This document shows positions 28,707-37,578 of a stretch of DNA of 64,000 nt, piece by piece. This DNA is from RBG-16-34-14 sp963798865 (GTDB lineage Bacteria; Bacteroidota; Ignavibacteria; Ignavibacteriales; Ignavibacteriaceae). The stretch's first letter is position 1. Each line of letters begins with the position of its first letter. Location of the stretch: the NCBI GenBank assembly GCA_963798865.1, contig CAWCVZ010000004.1, forward strand, positions 1,550,001 to 1,614,000. The letters are read 5' to 3'. The notes below the pieces were generated by a model. It did no database searches. It had not been told where the DNA came from and saw only the letters and a program-made list of their open reading frames with translations. A program made the translations under genes and the position numbers.

Positions 28707-29798
28707 GTGAAGATGAAAGTGTTACAAGCAATAAATAGTTTAGCTACTGGAGGTGCTGAAAAATTGTTGTTAGATACTATCCCATTATACAATAAAATGG
28801 GTATACATACAGATTTATTAATTTTAAATGGTACAAATTTTCCTTTTTTAGTGAAACTAAAAAATATAAAATGCTGTAAAATATTCGATTTAGGAACTGG
28901 CTCAGTATACAATCCATTACTAATTTTTAAAATTATTCCATATTTAAAAAAATATGATGTTGTTCATGCGCATCTTTTTCCTACACAATATTGGGTGGTT
29001 CTTGCAAAATTAATTTCCTTTTCAAAAATTACTTTAGTATTTACGGAACACTGTACTATTAATAGAAGAAGAGTAAACCCTTTTTTAAAATTGATTGATA
29101 AATTTATTTATAAGCATGTTGAAAAAATTGTTTGTATTACAAATGAGGTTCAAAAAATATTATTAAATTATACTAAAATGGATCTTGTTAAGTTTCCAAT
29201 AATTAACAATGGAATTGATGTTTCATCTTATAAAGAAGCAAATTCAATTAGTAGAAGTGAAATAGATATAAATTTAACTGTATACGATAAATTGATTGTC
29301 CAAATAGCTGGATTTAGGGAACAAAAAGACCAAATTACTTTAATAAAGTCTATGCGTTACTTACCTGACGGTGTTAAACTTTTATTGGTAGGGGAAGGAG
29401 TTTTAAAAAGTACTTGTGAGAATCTAGTAAATAAATTAGAATTAAATGAAAGAGTTTTTTTCCTTGGTGTTCGAACAGATATTCCTGAATTGCTTAAAAC
29501 AGTTGACATTGTTGTTCTTTCATCTAAATATGAAGGTTTATCTTTATCATGTATTGAGGGTATGGTCTCAGGAAAACCATTTATTGCTTCAAATGTTCCT
29601 GGTCTAACAGAAATTGTAGAAGGAGCCGGGTTGCTTTTTGAGTGTTTTAATGAAAAAGAATTAGCTTTTTACGTTCAAGAATTGTTAGATAACCCAATGC
29701 ATTATGATAAAGTTGCCAAAGCATGTCAAGAGAGGGGAATGCAATATAATATTCAAATAATGGTAGAAAAACATATTTCTTTATATAAATCCTTGTAA
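28707..29798 (+). CDS. GT4-family glycosyltransferase
   Basis: This 363-residue GT-B enzyme starts MKMKVLQAINSLATGGAEKL, the classic glycine-rich acceptor loop of GT4. It continues with VVHAHLFPTQYW, TEHCTINRR, NGIDVSSYK and the donor-site segment SSKYEGLSLSCIEGMVSGKP, then FIASNVPGLTEIV (an EX7E-like motif). It adds one sugar to the repeat unit. It lies 8 bases upstream of the asparagine synthetase remnant. Confidence 0.9.
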   Translation: MKMKVLQAINSLATGGAEKLLLDTIPLYNKMGIHTDLLILNGTNFPFLVKLKNIKCCKIFDLGTGSVYNPLLIFKIIPYLKKYDVVHAHLFPTQYWVVLAKLISFSKITLVFTEHCTINRRRVNPFLKLIDKFIYKHVEKIVCITNEVQKILLNYTKMDLVKFPIINNGIDVSSYKEANSISRSEIDINLTVYDKLIVQIAGFREQKDQITLIKSMRYLPDGVKLLLVGEGVLKSTCENLVNKLELNERVFFLGVRTDIPELLKTVDIVVLSSKYEGLSLSCIEGMVSGKPFIASNVPGLTEIVEGAGLLFECFNEKELAFYVQELLDNPMHYDKVAKACQERGMQYNIQIMVEKHISLYKSL

Positions 29799-29806
29799 CC
29801 AAATTT

Positions 29807-30151
29807 ATGTGTGGTATAAACGTTTCAAACCAATTGCCAGAAAATTATCTAATCAAATGTTGGGATAAAAAACATATTCTTAAAGAAGCATTTAAAAACT
29901 ATTTCCCGAATGAATTTTTAAACAAATCAAAAAAGGGGCTCGGCTTACCAGGTGGCGATTGGCTGCGTTCCTTTCTTAAAAAGGAACTATTGTCATATGT
30001 CGAATTATTATTCTTAAAAAAACAAGGTATTTTTCAAATTGAACCAATCATCAAATTAGTTCATGACCATATTGAGGCGAGGGTAGATAATACATTTAGC
30101 GTTTGGGCTTTTTATTTTTTCCAAAAATGGTATGTGAATAATAGTGATTAA
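29807..30151 (+). pseudogene. Asparagine synthetase (glutamine-hydrolysing) remnant with large in-frame internal deletion
   Basis: The ORF starts MCGI, the catalytic N-terminal cysteine signature of class II glutamine amidotransferases, and after about nine residues jumps to the extreme C-terminus of an AsnB-type enzyme: LPENYLIKCWDKKHILKEAF, then KSKKGLGLPGGDWLRSFL and DNTFSVWAFYFFQKWY. Normal AsnB proteins are about 600-630 residues. This is 114, so about 500 residues are missing yet the frame is kept. It cannot have amidotransferase or synthetase activity. AsnB-like enzymes are common in surface glycan loci, where they amidate uronic acids. It overlaps the next gene by 8 bases. Confidence 0.85.
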
Positions 30152-31310
30152 AAAAAAACTAATTCGTATTGTCACCGTCCCAATTTCCTTTAAAAAACTA
30201 TTAACAGGCCAGTTAGCTTTTATGCGAGAATACTATGACGTTATTGCCGTTTCTTCAGATGGAGAAAACCTTCTTGAAATTGGAGAGGAACAAGAAGTAC
30301 GTACATATACTGCTTCTTTGACACGGAAAATAACACCGTGGTTAGATTTGAAGGCCATCTATTGCTTATATAGATTCTTTAAATCCGAGAGTCCGTTTAT
30401 TGTTCATACCGAAACTCCGAAAGCAGGTTTTGTTGGTATGGCTGCATCCTTTCTAGCATGTGTTCCCTTTAAACTCCACACTGTTGCCGGACTACCATTA
30501 ATGGAAAGTTACGGTATAAAAAGAAAAATACTGGAAAAAGTTGAAACACTTACATATATGTTAGCTGATAAAGTTTATCCTAATTCATTTGGACTTAAAG
30601 AATTTATTATAAAAAATAAATTTTGTAAAAAAAACAAATTAAAAGTTATAGGTTATGGTAGCAGTAATGGAACTGATACCAATTATTTTTCAATGAATAA
30701 CGATATAGTTAAATGTGCTGAAAAATTAAAAATTGAATTGGGAATTAAAGGCGATGATTTTGTTTTTTGTTTTATAGGTAGAGTAGTTAAGGATAAGGGT
30801 ATAAATGAACTTTTATATTCCTTTAATGAAATAAATAGAAATAATAAGAATACAAAATTACTTTTAATCGGCCCGTTCGAAGAAGATTTGGATCCAATAT
30901 CTAATACTTCAAAAGAAATTTTAAATTGTAATAAAAACATAATCCATTGTGGCTGGCAGGATGACGTAAGGCAATATCTTGCGGCAAGTAATGCCTTAGT
31001 TTTTCCTAGTTACCGTGAAGGATTTCCAAATGTTCCTATGCAAGCAGGTGCTATGGGTTTACCTTGTATTGTAAGCAATATTAATGGATGTAATGAAATT
31101 ATTGAAAACGGTAGAAATGGATTAATCGTTGAACCTAAAAATAAAGATGAATTGATTCTAGCTATGTTAAAATTGATGAAGGATAATGACTTTAGAATAT
31201 TTTTGGCCAGCAATGCAAGAGATCTAATAAGTAGTAGGTATGAACAGATATATGTCTGGAATGAAATTTTGAAGGAGTATAAAAAATTAGAAACAGAATA
31301 TTTGAAATGA
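30144..31310 (+). CDS. GT4-family glycosyltransferase, PglA-like
   Basis: This 388-residue GT-B enzyme starts at GTG. Signatures are YTASLTRKITPWLDLKAIYC, FIVHTETPKAGFVGMAASFL, HTVAGLPLME, DFVFCFIGRVVKDKGINEL and the donor motif PSYREGFPNVPMQAGAMGLP. The HTxTPKAG/HTVAGLP pattern is typical of enzymes that act on undecaprenyl-linked first sugars next to PglC-type transferases. Here its stop overlaps the PglC-like start (ATGA), consistent with addition of the second sugar. Confidence 0.87.
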   Translation: MIKKKLIRIVTVPISFKKLLTGQLAFMREYYDVIAVSSDGENLLEIGEEQEVRTYTASLTRKITPWLDLKAIYCLYRFFKSESPFIVHTETPKAGFVGMAASFLACVPFKLHTVAGLPLMESYGIKRKILEKVETLTYMLADKVYPNSFGLKEFIIKNKFCKKNKLKVIGYGSSNGTDTNYFSMNNDIVKCAEKLKIELGIKGDDFVFCFIGRVVKDKGINELLYSFNEINRNNKNTKLLLIGPFEEDLDPISNTSKEILNCNKNIIHCGWQDDVRQYLAASNALVFPSYREGFPNVPMQAGAMGLPCIVSNINGCNEIIENGRNGLIVEPKNKDELILAMLKLMKDNDFRIFLASNARDLISSRYEQIYVWNEILKEYKKLETEYLK

Positions 31311-31921
31311 CATCTGCATATGAAAATTTATTCAAACCTACATTGGATTTCCTGCTGGCTCTATTTTTATTAATTATAACCTCACCAATAATTATTTTTG
31401 TTTCAATTATTTTATTTATTAGTAACAAAGGCGAAATCCTTTTCATTCAAAAACGTCCGGGTAAAAACGAGCAGATATTCAGTCTCATTAAATTTAAGAC
31501 AATGAGCGATAAGAACGATGAAGCTAGTGAATTGATTCCAGATGAAACGAGAATTACTAAATTTGGAAGTTTAATGAGAAAATTTTCTTTAGATGAATTG
31601 CTGCAGTTTATTAATGTCCTTAAGGGAAATATGTCCTTAATTGGACCGAGACCTTTGCTGATTGAATATTTGCCATTATATAATAGCCATCAAAGGAAAA
31701 GACATAAAGTTAAACCTGGAATAACAGGCTGGGCACAGGTAAACGGCAGAAATTCCCTCAGTTGGGAAGATAAATTTAATTATGATGTTTGGTATGTAGA
31801 AAATATTTCTTTTCATTTAGATGTAAAAATATTTATTCTAACATTATTAAAAATATGTAAAAGAGAAGGTATTAACTCTGATACTACAGCTACAATGGAA
31901 AAATTTAGAGGAAGTAATTAG
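31307..31921 (+). CDS. pglC: PglC-like monotopic phosphoglycosyl transferase (initiating transferase)
   Basis: At 204 residues this is the minimal single-helix class. A re-entrant hydrophobic helix (FLLALFLLIITSPIIIFVS) is followed by the catalytic and binding segments FIQKRPGKNE, FKTMSD, DETRITKFGSLMRKFSLDEL, MSLIGPRPLL and KPGITGWAQVNGRNSLSWED. It transfers a phospho-sugar from UDP to undecaprenyl phosphate. With PglE/PglF/PglD encoded next door, the sugar is probably a diacetamido-trideoxyhexose such as N,N'-diacetylbacillosamine (inference). ATGA overlap with the preceding glycosyltransferase. Confidence 0.9.
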   Translation: MTSAYENLFKPTLDFLLALFLLIITSPIIIFVSIILFISNKGEILFIQKRPGKNEQIFSLIKFKTMSDKNDEASELIPDETRITKFGSLMRKFSLDELLQFINVLKGNMSLIGPRPLLIEYLPLYNSHQRKRHKVKPGITGWAQVNGRNSLSWEDKFNYDVWYVENISFHLDVKIFILTLLKICKREGINSDTTATMEKFRGSN

Positions 31922-32385
31922 TGTTATTATAGGGAACCATCGGTCACGCTAAAGTAATAATTGATTATTTGGAATTTCAAGTCATTTCTATGCCTGTAAT
32001 TTTTGATGATGATCTTAACAAAAAAGAATTATCAGATTATTAAATTCCAATTTATTTGTCTAATGAACAAATAATCATTTCAGTCGGGTAGAATGAAATT
32101 CGTAAAGAGTTGTCAAAAATAATGCACCGTAAATTCGAATCAATTTGTCACACTGGTAGCAATTTCAAAAAATGTTATAATTGGGGAAGGTACTGTAATC
32201 TTCCATAAGTCAATTTTGTAATCGTTAGTGAAAGTAGGTAAAACATAATCATCGGTTTGGTGAAGATTTATCAAAATGTTTGGTGAAGATTTATCAAAAT
32301 ACATTAATACAAAAGATACCGCTGTATTAGTCTGAAAACACAGCATTTCATCTGGTATTTATAGTATTAAGGATTAAATAACCAG
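31922..32385 (+). pseudogene. Decayed PglD/NeuD-type sugar acetyltransferase
   Basis: The stretch right after pglC reads as a broken PglD: GHAKVIIDYLEFQVISM, then VIFDDDLNKKELSDY, a stop, EQIIISVG, a stop, NEIRKEL, then a frame change to NVIIGEGT. These correspond in order to the nucleotide-binding N-terminus, the IGxNxxRK loop and the first left-handed-helix turns of the family. I count several stops, at least two shifts and a tandem duplication, so this is real decay rather than one error. An apparently intact pglD lies 5 kb downstream, so the function is probably covered. Confidence 0.75.
32255..32300. repeat. Perfect 23-bp tandem duplication inside the pglD pseudogene
   Basis: The 23-base unit starting GTTTGGTGAAGATT occurs twice head to tail (32255-32277 and 32278-32300) with no mismatch. 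Since 23 is not a multiple of three it shifts the frame. The identity of the copies implies a recent slippage duplication. Confidence 0.95.
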
Positions 32386-32806
32386 ATGGAGTAATTTTTC
32401 CTGGATAAAGTAAAGATTAATTTAGAATACTATAACAATATATCATTGTTATTAGATCTTAAGAAGATAGCATAAACATTATATTAGATATTAGATGAAA
32501 GCAAAAATTTTAAAGGTAAGCTTGGTATTCTAATTGATAATTATCCAATGCGTAATTATATCATTAATATTAATAGTATCAATTTAGCATATTTATTATA
32601 GGTCGGATAAGTGTTAACTGAATTTTTTTTCTTTACGTTTCGAAAGAAATTTGGTGAAAGAGATGATTACGATGCTTGGAACAGACTGATGAGTAACTTT
32701 ATAATCGGGTTTTCTCCTCTTCATATTGGCGCTTAGGATTTGTACTAAAATGATAAATATGTATATAAATATAGATTTCAATTGTAAATAAAGGGGCAAT
32801 GATTTT
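32386..32806 (+). other. Degenerate, AT-rich remnant segment before the aminotransferase
   Basis: No intact gene is present. In one frame KINLEYYNNISLLLDLKKIA resembles the tail of a PglC-type transferase (compare NISFHLDVKIFILTLLKI in the intact pglC). Further on, RKKFGERDDYDAWNRLMSNF is a plausible coding fragment I cannot place. These suggest a second copy of the pglC-pglD gene pair was once here. The last bases provide AAGGGGCAATG ahead of the pglE-like ATG. Confidence 0.4.
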
Positions 32807-33964
32807 ATGAAAAATCCCCGAATATGGCTTTCCCCCCCTCATATGGGCGGGACAGAATTAAACTACATCCATGAAGCATTTTCTTCGAACTGGATTGCTC
32901 CGCTTGGTTCTAATGTTGATGGTTTTGAAAAAGATTTATCACTCTACACTAATGTAACAGATACAGCTGTGCTTGTTTCAGGAACTGCGGCAATTCACCT
33001 AGCTTTAATAATATTAGGTGTTAAATCCGGTGATGAGGTTATCTGTCAGAGCTTTACATTCTCAGCTTCCGCAAATCCAATTGCTTATTTAAGTGCAACT
33101 CCAATTTTTATAGACAGTGAATTAGATACCTGGAATATGGATCCAAATTTATTGGAAGAGGCTATTAAAATAAGAATTACAAAAGGTAAAAAACCCAAAG
33201 CAATAATTCCTGTACATCTTTATGGTATGCCTGCAAAGATAGATGAGTTAAAATCAATGGCAGATAAGTACGAAATTCCATTAATTGAAGATGCTGCAGA
33301 AGCTCTTGGTTCAAGATATAAAGCCGAACACGTTGGAACTTTTGGCGATATGGGTATACTTTCATTTAATGGTAATAAGATTATCACCACATCCGGCGGC
33401 GGCGCTTTAATTTCCAACAACGAAGAATATATTAGGAAAGCACGCTTCCTGGCTACACAAGCCAGGGATGATGCCCCCCACTACGAACATTCGGAAATAG
33501 GTTTTAACTATAGAATGAGTAATGTAATTGCCGGTGTAGGCCGTGGTCAAATGGAAGTGATAGATGAAAGAGTAATGATAAGAAGAAATAATTTTGAGTT
33601 ATACCGGAAAGAATTATCTCAGTTCGACGGTATCCGTTTCCTTTTGGAGCCAGAAAATAGTTTCTCTAACCGCTGGCTAACTACAATAGTTGTTGACCCG
33701 GTAAAAACAAATGGAATCACAAGAGAAGATATAAGATTTGAACTGGAAAAAAATAATATTGAGTCACGTCCATTGTGGAAGCCAATGCATTTGCAGCCTG
33801 TGTTTAAAGATGCACCCCATTATTCAAACGGTACATCTGAGTCTTTATTTAAAGACGGGCTATGTCTTCCTTCAGGTTCCAACTTAAGTGAAAATGATTT
33901 TGAGAGAATATTTTTAATAATTAATAATCTATTCGGCTCTGGGGGTACTCTTGAAAAAATTTGA
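32807..33964 (+). CDS. pglE: PglE-like PLP-dependent UDP-4-keto-sugar aminotransferase (DegT/DnrJ/EryC1 family)
   Basis: This 385-residue sugar aminotransferase begins with the family string IWLSPPHMGGTELNYIHEAF. The PLP lysine lies in SFNGNKIITTSGGGALIS (about residue 191). Substrate-side motifs are SGTAAIHLALIILGV, IPVHLYGMPAKIDEL, EDAAEALGSRY, NYRMSNVIAGVGRGQ and ESRPLWKPMHLQPVF. It would aminate the 4-keto sugar made by the PglF-like enzyme encoded next. The genes overlap by 14 bases. Confidence 0.9.
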   Translation: MKNPRIWLSPPHMGGTELNYIHEAFSSNWIAPLGSNVDGFEKDLSLYTNVTDTAVLVSGTAAIHLALIILGVKSGDEVICQSFTFSASANPIAYLSATPIFIDSELDTWNMDPNLLEEAIKIRITKGKKPKAIIPVHLYGMPAKIDELKSMADKYEIPLIEDAAEALGSRYKAEHVGTFGDMGILSFNGNKIITTSGGGALISNNEEYIRKARFLATQARDDAPHYEHSEIGFNYRMSNVIAGVGRGQMEVIDERVMIRRNNFELYRKELSQFDGIRFLLEPENSFSNRWLTTIVVDPVKTNGITREDIRFELEKNNIESRPLWKPMHLQPVFKDAPHYSNGTSESLFKDGLCLPSGSNLSENDFERIFLIINNLFGSGGTLEKI

Positions 33965-35846
33965 ACCAAGGACCCGTAACAGATATTTCTTTCTTGTTGA
34001 TTTTATTGTTTTTATGATAGTGCCGTTTATCTGTTATACAATAAGATTTGACGGCTTTCATTTCTCAATTCCCATTTTGGAAATATTTTACTATTCCGCT
34101 TTATTTGCGGTCTTAAAAGTTGTAATCCTATATTCAACAGACATATACTCACGCTGGTGGGAAAATGCAAGTATAGATGATCTGATACAAATAATCTTTG
34201 CCGGCATTACGATATTAACTCTACAATTTGCATTAGTATTTTTATTCAGGCATACATCACACAGCTTTTTATCCAGAATTCCTTACTCTGTTTCTATAAT
34301 TGATTCAATAATATCCACATTTTTAATTACTTATATCCGATTATTACCCCGGATTTCAAAAAGTGTTTCATACAAGCTGAACAATTCGGTATCGAAAATA
34401 GAAGACAGAGTTTTGATAGTTGGTGCCGGAGAAGCAGGCGTTATGGTTCTAGGTGAGCTCAGAAGAAAGAAGAAACTTGAAACTTATGTCGTGGGATTTA
34501 TTGATAACGATCCAAAAAAAATCGGAAAAAAAATAGGAGGAGTAGAAGTACTTGGAAACAGAAACGAAATAAAAAGTTTAATTATTAAAAATAAAATTAA
34601 AAAAATATTGATTGCTATGCCTTCAGCAGCTGGCTCGGAAATTAAAGCAATCGTTAATATCTGTAACGAATTTGATAATTTGGAAGTGCTGACATTACCT
34701 CCATTATATGAGATACTGGATGGTAAAATTGAGTTTAATAAATTAAGAAAAGTCGCGATTGATGATCTGCTTAAAAGAAATCCGATTAAAACAGAACTGG
34801 GATTAATTTCTGATTTGATTGGTGGTAAAAATGTTCTAGTTACCGGAGCGGGCGGTTCTATTGGAAGTGAAATATGCAGACAGATCTTAAGATTTAATCC
34901 TGCGAAATTGTACATCTTAGGTCATGGTGAAAATTCAATTTTTGAAATAGAGATGGAATTGCGGAAGAAATTCCCCAAAGCAACAATAGGTAGTTTCATT
35001 GCCGATATTAAGGATTACGCAAGATTAAAAAGAATATTTAGAGAAAATAAAATAAATTATGTATTTCACGCTGCAGCACACAAACACGTACCTCTAATGG
35101 AATCAAATCCCTATGAAGCGATTAGGAATAATATTTTTGGTACAAAAAATATTGTTGACCTCGCAGTTGAATTTGATCTTGAAAAAATGGTGTTGATATC
35201 TACCGATAAAGCCGTTAATCCGACCAGCATAATGGGCACAACCAAACACATAGCAGAAATGATCGTCATTGACGCTGCCATAAAGTATAAGAATAAGTTT
35301 TCAGTTGTACGTTTTGGAAATGTCTTAGGCAGCAGAGGCAGTGTAGTAAAAATCTTTTTATCTCAGATTGAAAAACGATCTGATATTACTTTGACTCATC
35401 CCGATGTACAAAGATATTTTATGACTATCCCAGAAGCAGTGCAACTGGTTTTGCAGGCATTTATTATGGGTAACGGAGGAGAAATATTTGTATTTGATAT
35501 GGGTAAACCTGTCAAAATAATAGATCTTGCACACGATTTAGTTAGGCTCAGCGGATTAATCGTAGGCGAAGATATTAATATAGTTACAACAGGACTCAGA
35601 CCTGGTGAAAAACTTTATGAAGAACTTTTCAGCGGAACCGAAAAATTTAATAATACCAGGAATGAGAAAATCTTTATAGTTGAGAACCCCAGTAAGATTA
35701 TAGTAGATAATTTTGAGTATAAATTGAATGAGCTTCTAAACTATACAAATCGTGATGATTTTGATAGCAAAAATTGCAAACAATATTTACAGGCTCTTGT
35801 GCCCGAATATATTCCCTTAAATGGAAATGCAAAAAGTTTAATGTAG
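33951..35846 (+). CDS. pglF: PglF/WbpM-like membrane UDP-GlcNAc 4,6-dehydratase
   Basis: At 631 residues it has the long, membrane-anchored form: four N-terminal helices, a CoA-binding-like Rossmann domain (VLIVGAGEAGVMVLGELRRK near 155), and the catalytic SDR domain with VTGAGGSIGSEICRQI near 297, AAHKHVPLMESNPYEA, and STDKAVNPTSIMGTTKHIAE. In the last motif, Met takes the place of the usual catalytic Tyr, as known for the FlaA1/WbpM/PglF group. It starts at TTG inside the end of pglE. Product: UDP-4-keto-6-deoxy-GlcNAc (family knowledge). Confidence 0.93.
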   Translation: MKKFEPRTRNRYFFLVDFIVFMIVPFICYTIRFDGFHFSIPILEIFYYSALFAVLKVVILYSTDIYSRWWENASIDDLIQIIFAGITILTLQFALVFLFRHTSHSFLSRIPYSVSIIDSIISTFLITYIRLLPRISKSVSYKLNNSVSKIEDRVLIVGAGEAGVMVLGELRRKKKLETYVVGFIDNDPKKIGKKIGGVEVLGNRNEIKSLIIKNKIKKILIAMPSAAGSEIKAIVNICNEFDNLEVLTLPPLYEILDGKIEFNKLRKVAIDDLLKRNPIKTELGLISDLIGGKNVLVTGAGGSIGSEICRQILRFNPAKLYILGHGENSIFEIEMELRKKFPKATIGSFIADIKDYARLKRIFRENKINYVFHAAAHKHVPLMESNPYEAIRNNIFGTKNIVDLAVEFDLEKMVLISTDKAVNPTSIMGTTKHIAEMIVIDAAIKYKNKFSVVRFGNVLGSRGSVVKIFLSQIEKRSDITLTHPDVQRYFMTIPEAVQLVLQAFIMGNGGEIFVFDMGKPVKIIDLAHDLVRLSGLIVGEDINIVTTGLRPGEKLYEELFSGTEKFNNTRNEKIFIVENPSKIIVDNFEYKLNELLNYTNRDDFDSKNCKQYLQALVPEYIPLNGNAKSLM

Positions 35847-35918
35847 GTATAGTGGTTAAATAATTATTCAAATTATTCTTTTTCTGATTAAACGCGAATT
35901 TATTGCTTTATGATTAAA

Positions 35919-37244
35919 CTAATTCCATAATTCTTCAAAAACTTCTTTATAATTTCGCCATTCATTTATATTAAGGCTGCTATTATGCCACAAAAAAACA
36001 AAATTTCCATTAAACTTTTTTACATTTGTTTTTATTTCCTTTATGGTGTCTATTGCTTCCTGTGATGTTAAACCTAGATGATATTTTAAAGTAACATCCA
36101 TTATCAAAAGAGGATATTCCTTTAAATTCAATTGTTCCCTTTTAAGAATGTTAAAGACACTAAATTCAAAACAAGTCCCACATCTAAATCCTGGAACAGT
36201 TGCATATCCCAGAGTACAGTCCCATTCCATTTTACTTTCTTCCCAAATGTTCCAGGTAAGTGGTACATCAAACCTTAAATAATGTTGCCTGCCGAATTTA
36301 TTTTTAAATCCAGTTATTTCATCCAAATTATTTTTCGCATTCTTCCATAATACCGGATTATTAAAAGTGTCGAAACCAGGATGAAAACCTATAAAATGGC
36401 CCCTGTTCCTTATACTATCTAGTATTTTTATTAGTCTTTTGTCTTTCACAGGACTTTCTCCATCTTCCCTACTAACCCCAGAAAGGAAGAAAAAATAAGT
36501 TTTGGTATTTATCCTTTCTGAACTAAGCATTAATTTGTTGTAAGTATTAAATGGATCTAATGCGTTACCCATTTTAGTTTTGAAATATCCATCTAAATAT
36601 TCCCACATTTTACTTATTTTACCTTTCCCAATTAATCCTAAAGTCTTTATTGCTACTTTAGAAAAAGTATGATATTTGAATAACTGATCAACATCAACAG
36701 TAGGCATTATTTTAAATTCTCTTTTTCTCATTTCTCCATCAAAGCCCAGATATTTAAACAAGTTCCATAAGAAATCGACATACTCATTTACAATCGGTCT
36801 ATTTATAAAATTATTTTTAAATGCAACAGATTCTTTACCAGGAAAACGTCCGAAATTATCTCTTGCGGTATTAACAAATTCTTCCCATCTTGTAAGCATA
36901 AAAAATGAAGAAGCTAAAATATCGGCACCTAAAATTATAACCTTTTCTCTAACCAGAAGTTTGTTAGAGCCATATAAAATTGGTAAATCTTTTCCGCAAG
37001 TGAATTCATTTTTGAGATACATGATTTGTTCTGGCAAATTTTCTAATTTCAAATAATCTTCAGAATCTCTTGTGCCAAAAAACGAATTCTCAATCATAAT
37101 CTTACGGTCTGAAAAAGTTATTAAATAAAATTTTGAGTTATGAACTTCCAAATTATATTCCAAACCAAGAAATTCGGAGAAAATAACACCAATTATATAT
37201 TTCTTTTCTGGAATATTATTGGGGGGTATAAAAATTCTCAGCAT
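35919..37244 (-). CDS. Polysaccharide-deacetylase-like protein with DUF7033-type N-terminus
   Basis: This 441-residue protein lacks a signal peptide. The N-terminal half contains IGVIFSEFLGLEYNLEVHNS and DILASSFFMLTRWEEFVN, typical of the DUF7033 region. The C-terminal half resembles a NodB-type fold: IMPTVDVDQL (first Asp region), GHFIGFHPGFDTFNN (the HxxxD-like metal site, here HPGFD) and NFVFLWHNSSLN. It probably modifies or handles glycan. It is the only minus-strand gene in the glycan locus, so it is transcribed separately, convergent with pglF and divergent from pglD. Confidence 0.75.
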   Translation of the reverse strand: MLRIFIPPNNIPEKKYIIGVIFSEFLGLEYNLEVHNSKFYLITFSDRKIMIENSFFGTRDSEDYLKLENLPEQIMYLKNEFTCGKDLPILYGSNKLLVREKVIILGADILASSFFMLTRWEEFVNTARDNFGRFPGKESVAFKNNFINRPIVNEYVDFLWNLFKYLGFDGEMRKREFKIMPTVDVDQLFKYHTFSKVAIKTLGLIGKGKISKMWEYLDGYFKTKMGNALDPFNTYNKLMLSSERINTKTYFFFLSGVSREDGESPVKDKRLIKILDSIRNRGHFIGFHPGFDTFNNPVLWKNAKNNLDEITGFKNKFGRQHYLRFDVPLTWNIWEESKMEWDCTLGYATVPGFRCGTCFEFSVFNILKREQLNLKEYPLLIMDVTLKYHLGLTSQEAIDTIKEIKTNVKKFNGNFVFLWHNSSLNINEWRNYKEVFEELWN

Positions 37245-37578
37245 GTTTTTTTTATTCTAAATAATCATTTATATAGTGGCTTAACCGTTTAATCTCGTCC
37301 GTAAATAAATTAAAGTTATCGATGTTTATTATTTTTTGTATCTGTTCAAAAAGCTAAAAACCTGTTTAGAATTTACTTAATCTATATAAATTCCTCAACT
37401 CCCAATTGATATTGCTTTCAAATTTTATAATACACTATTGGAGTTAGATTTTTTATTTTAAATAGACTATTGCTAACTTATTTTTGTATCTTTTATTAAA
37501 TAATTAGCATTAATAATTCAATTATTAACCTATGAATTATTAGATTTTTCCTGTTTGAAAAATCTTAAAGGTAAAATT
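37245..37578. other. Divergent intergenic region
   Basis: This is about 330 bases between the deacetylase-like gene (leftward) and pglD (rightward), so it should carry two promoters. It is very AT-rich. I see no specific operator, hairpin or coding remnant. Confidence 0.5.

Noticed and set aside
32140..32346. 68-codon minus-strand ORF
   Set aside because: It is antisense to the pglD remnant and its sequence includes the 23-bp duplication translated in series; no recognisable domain.
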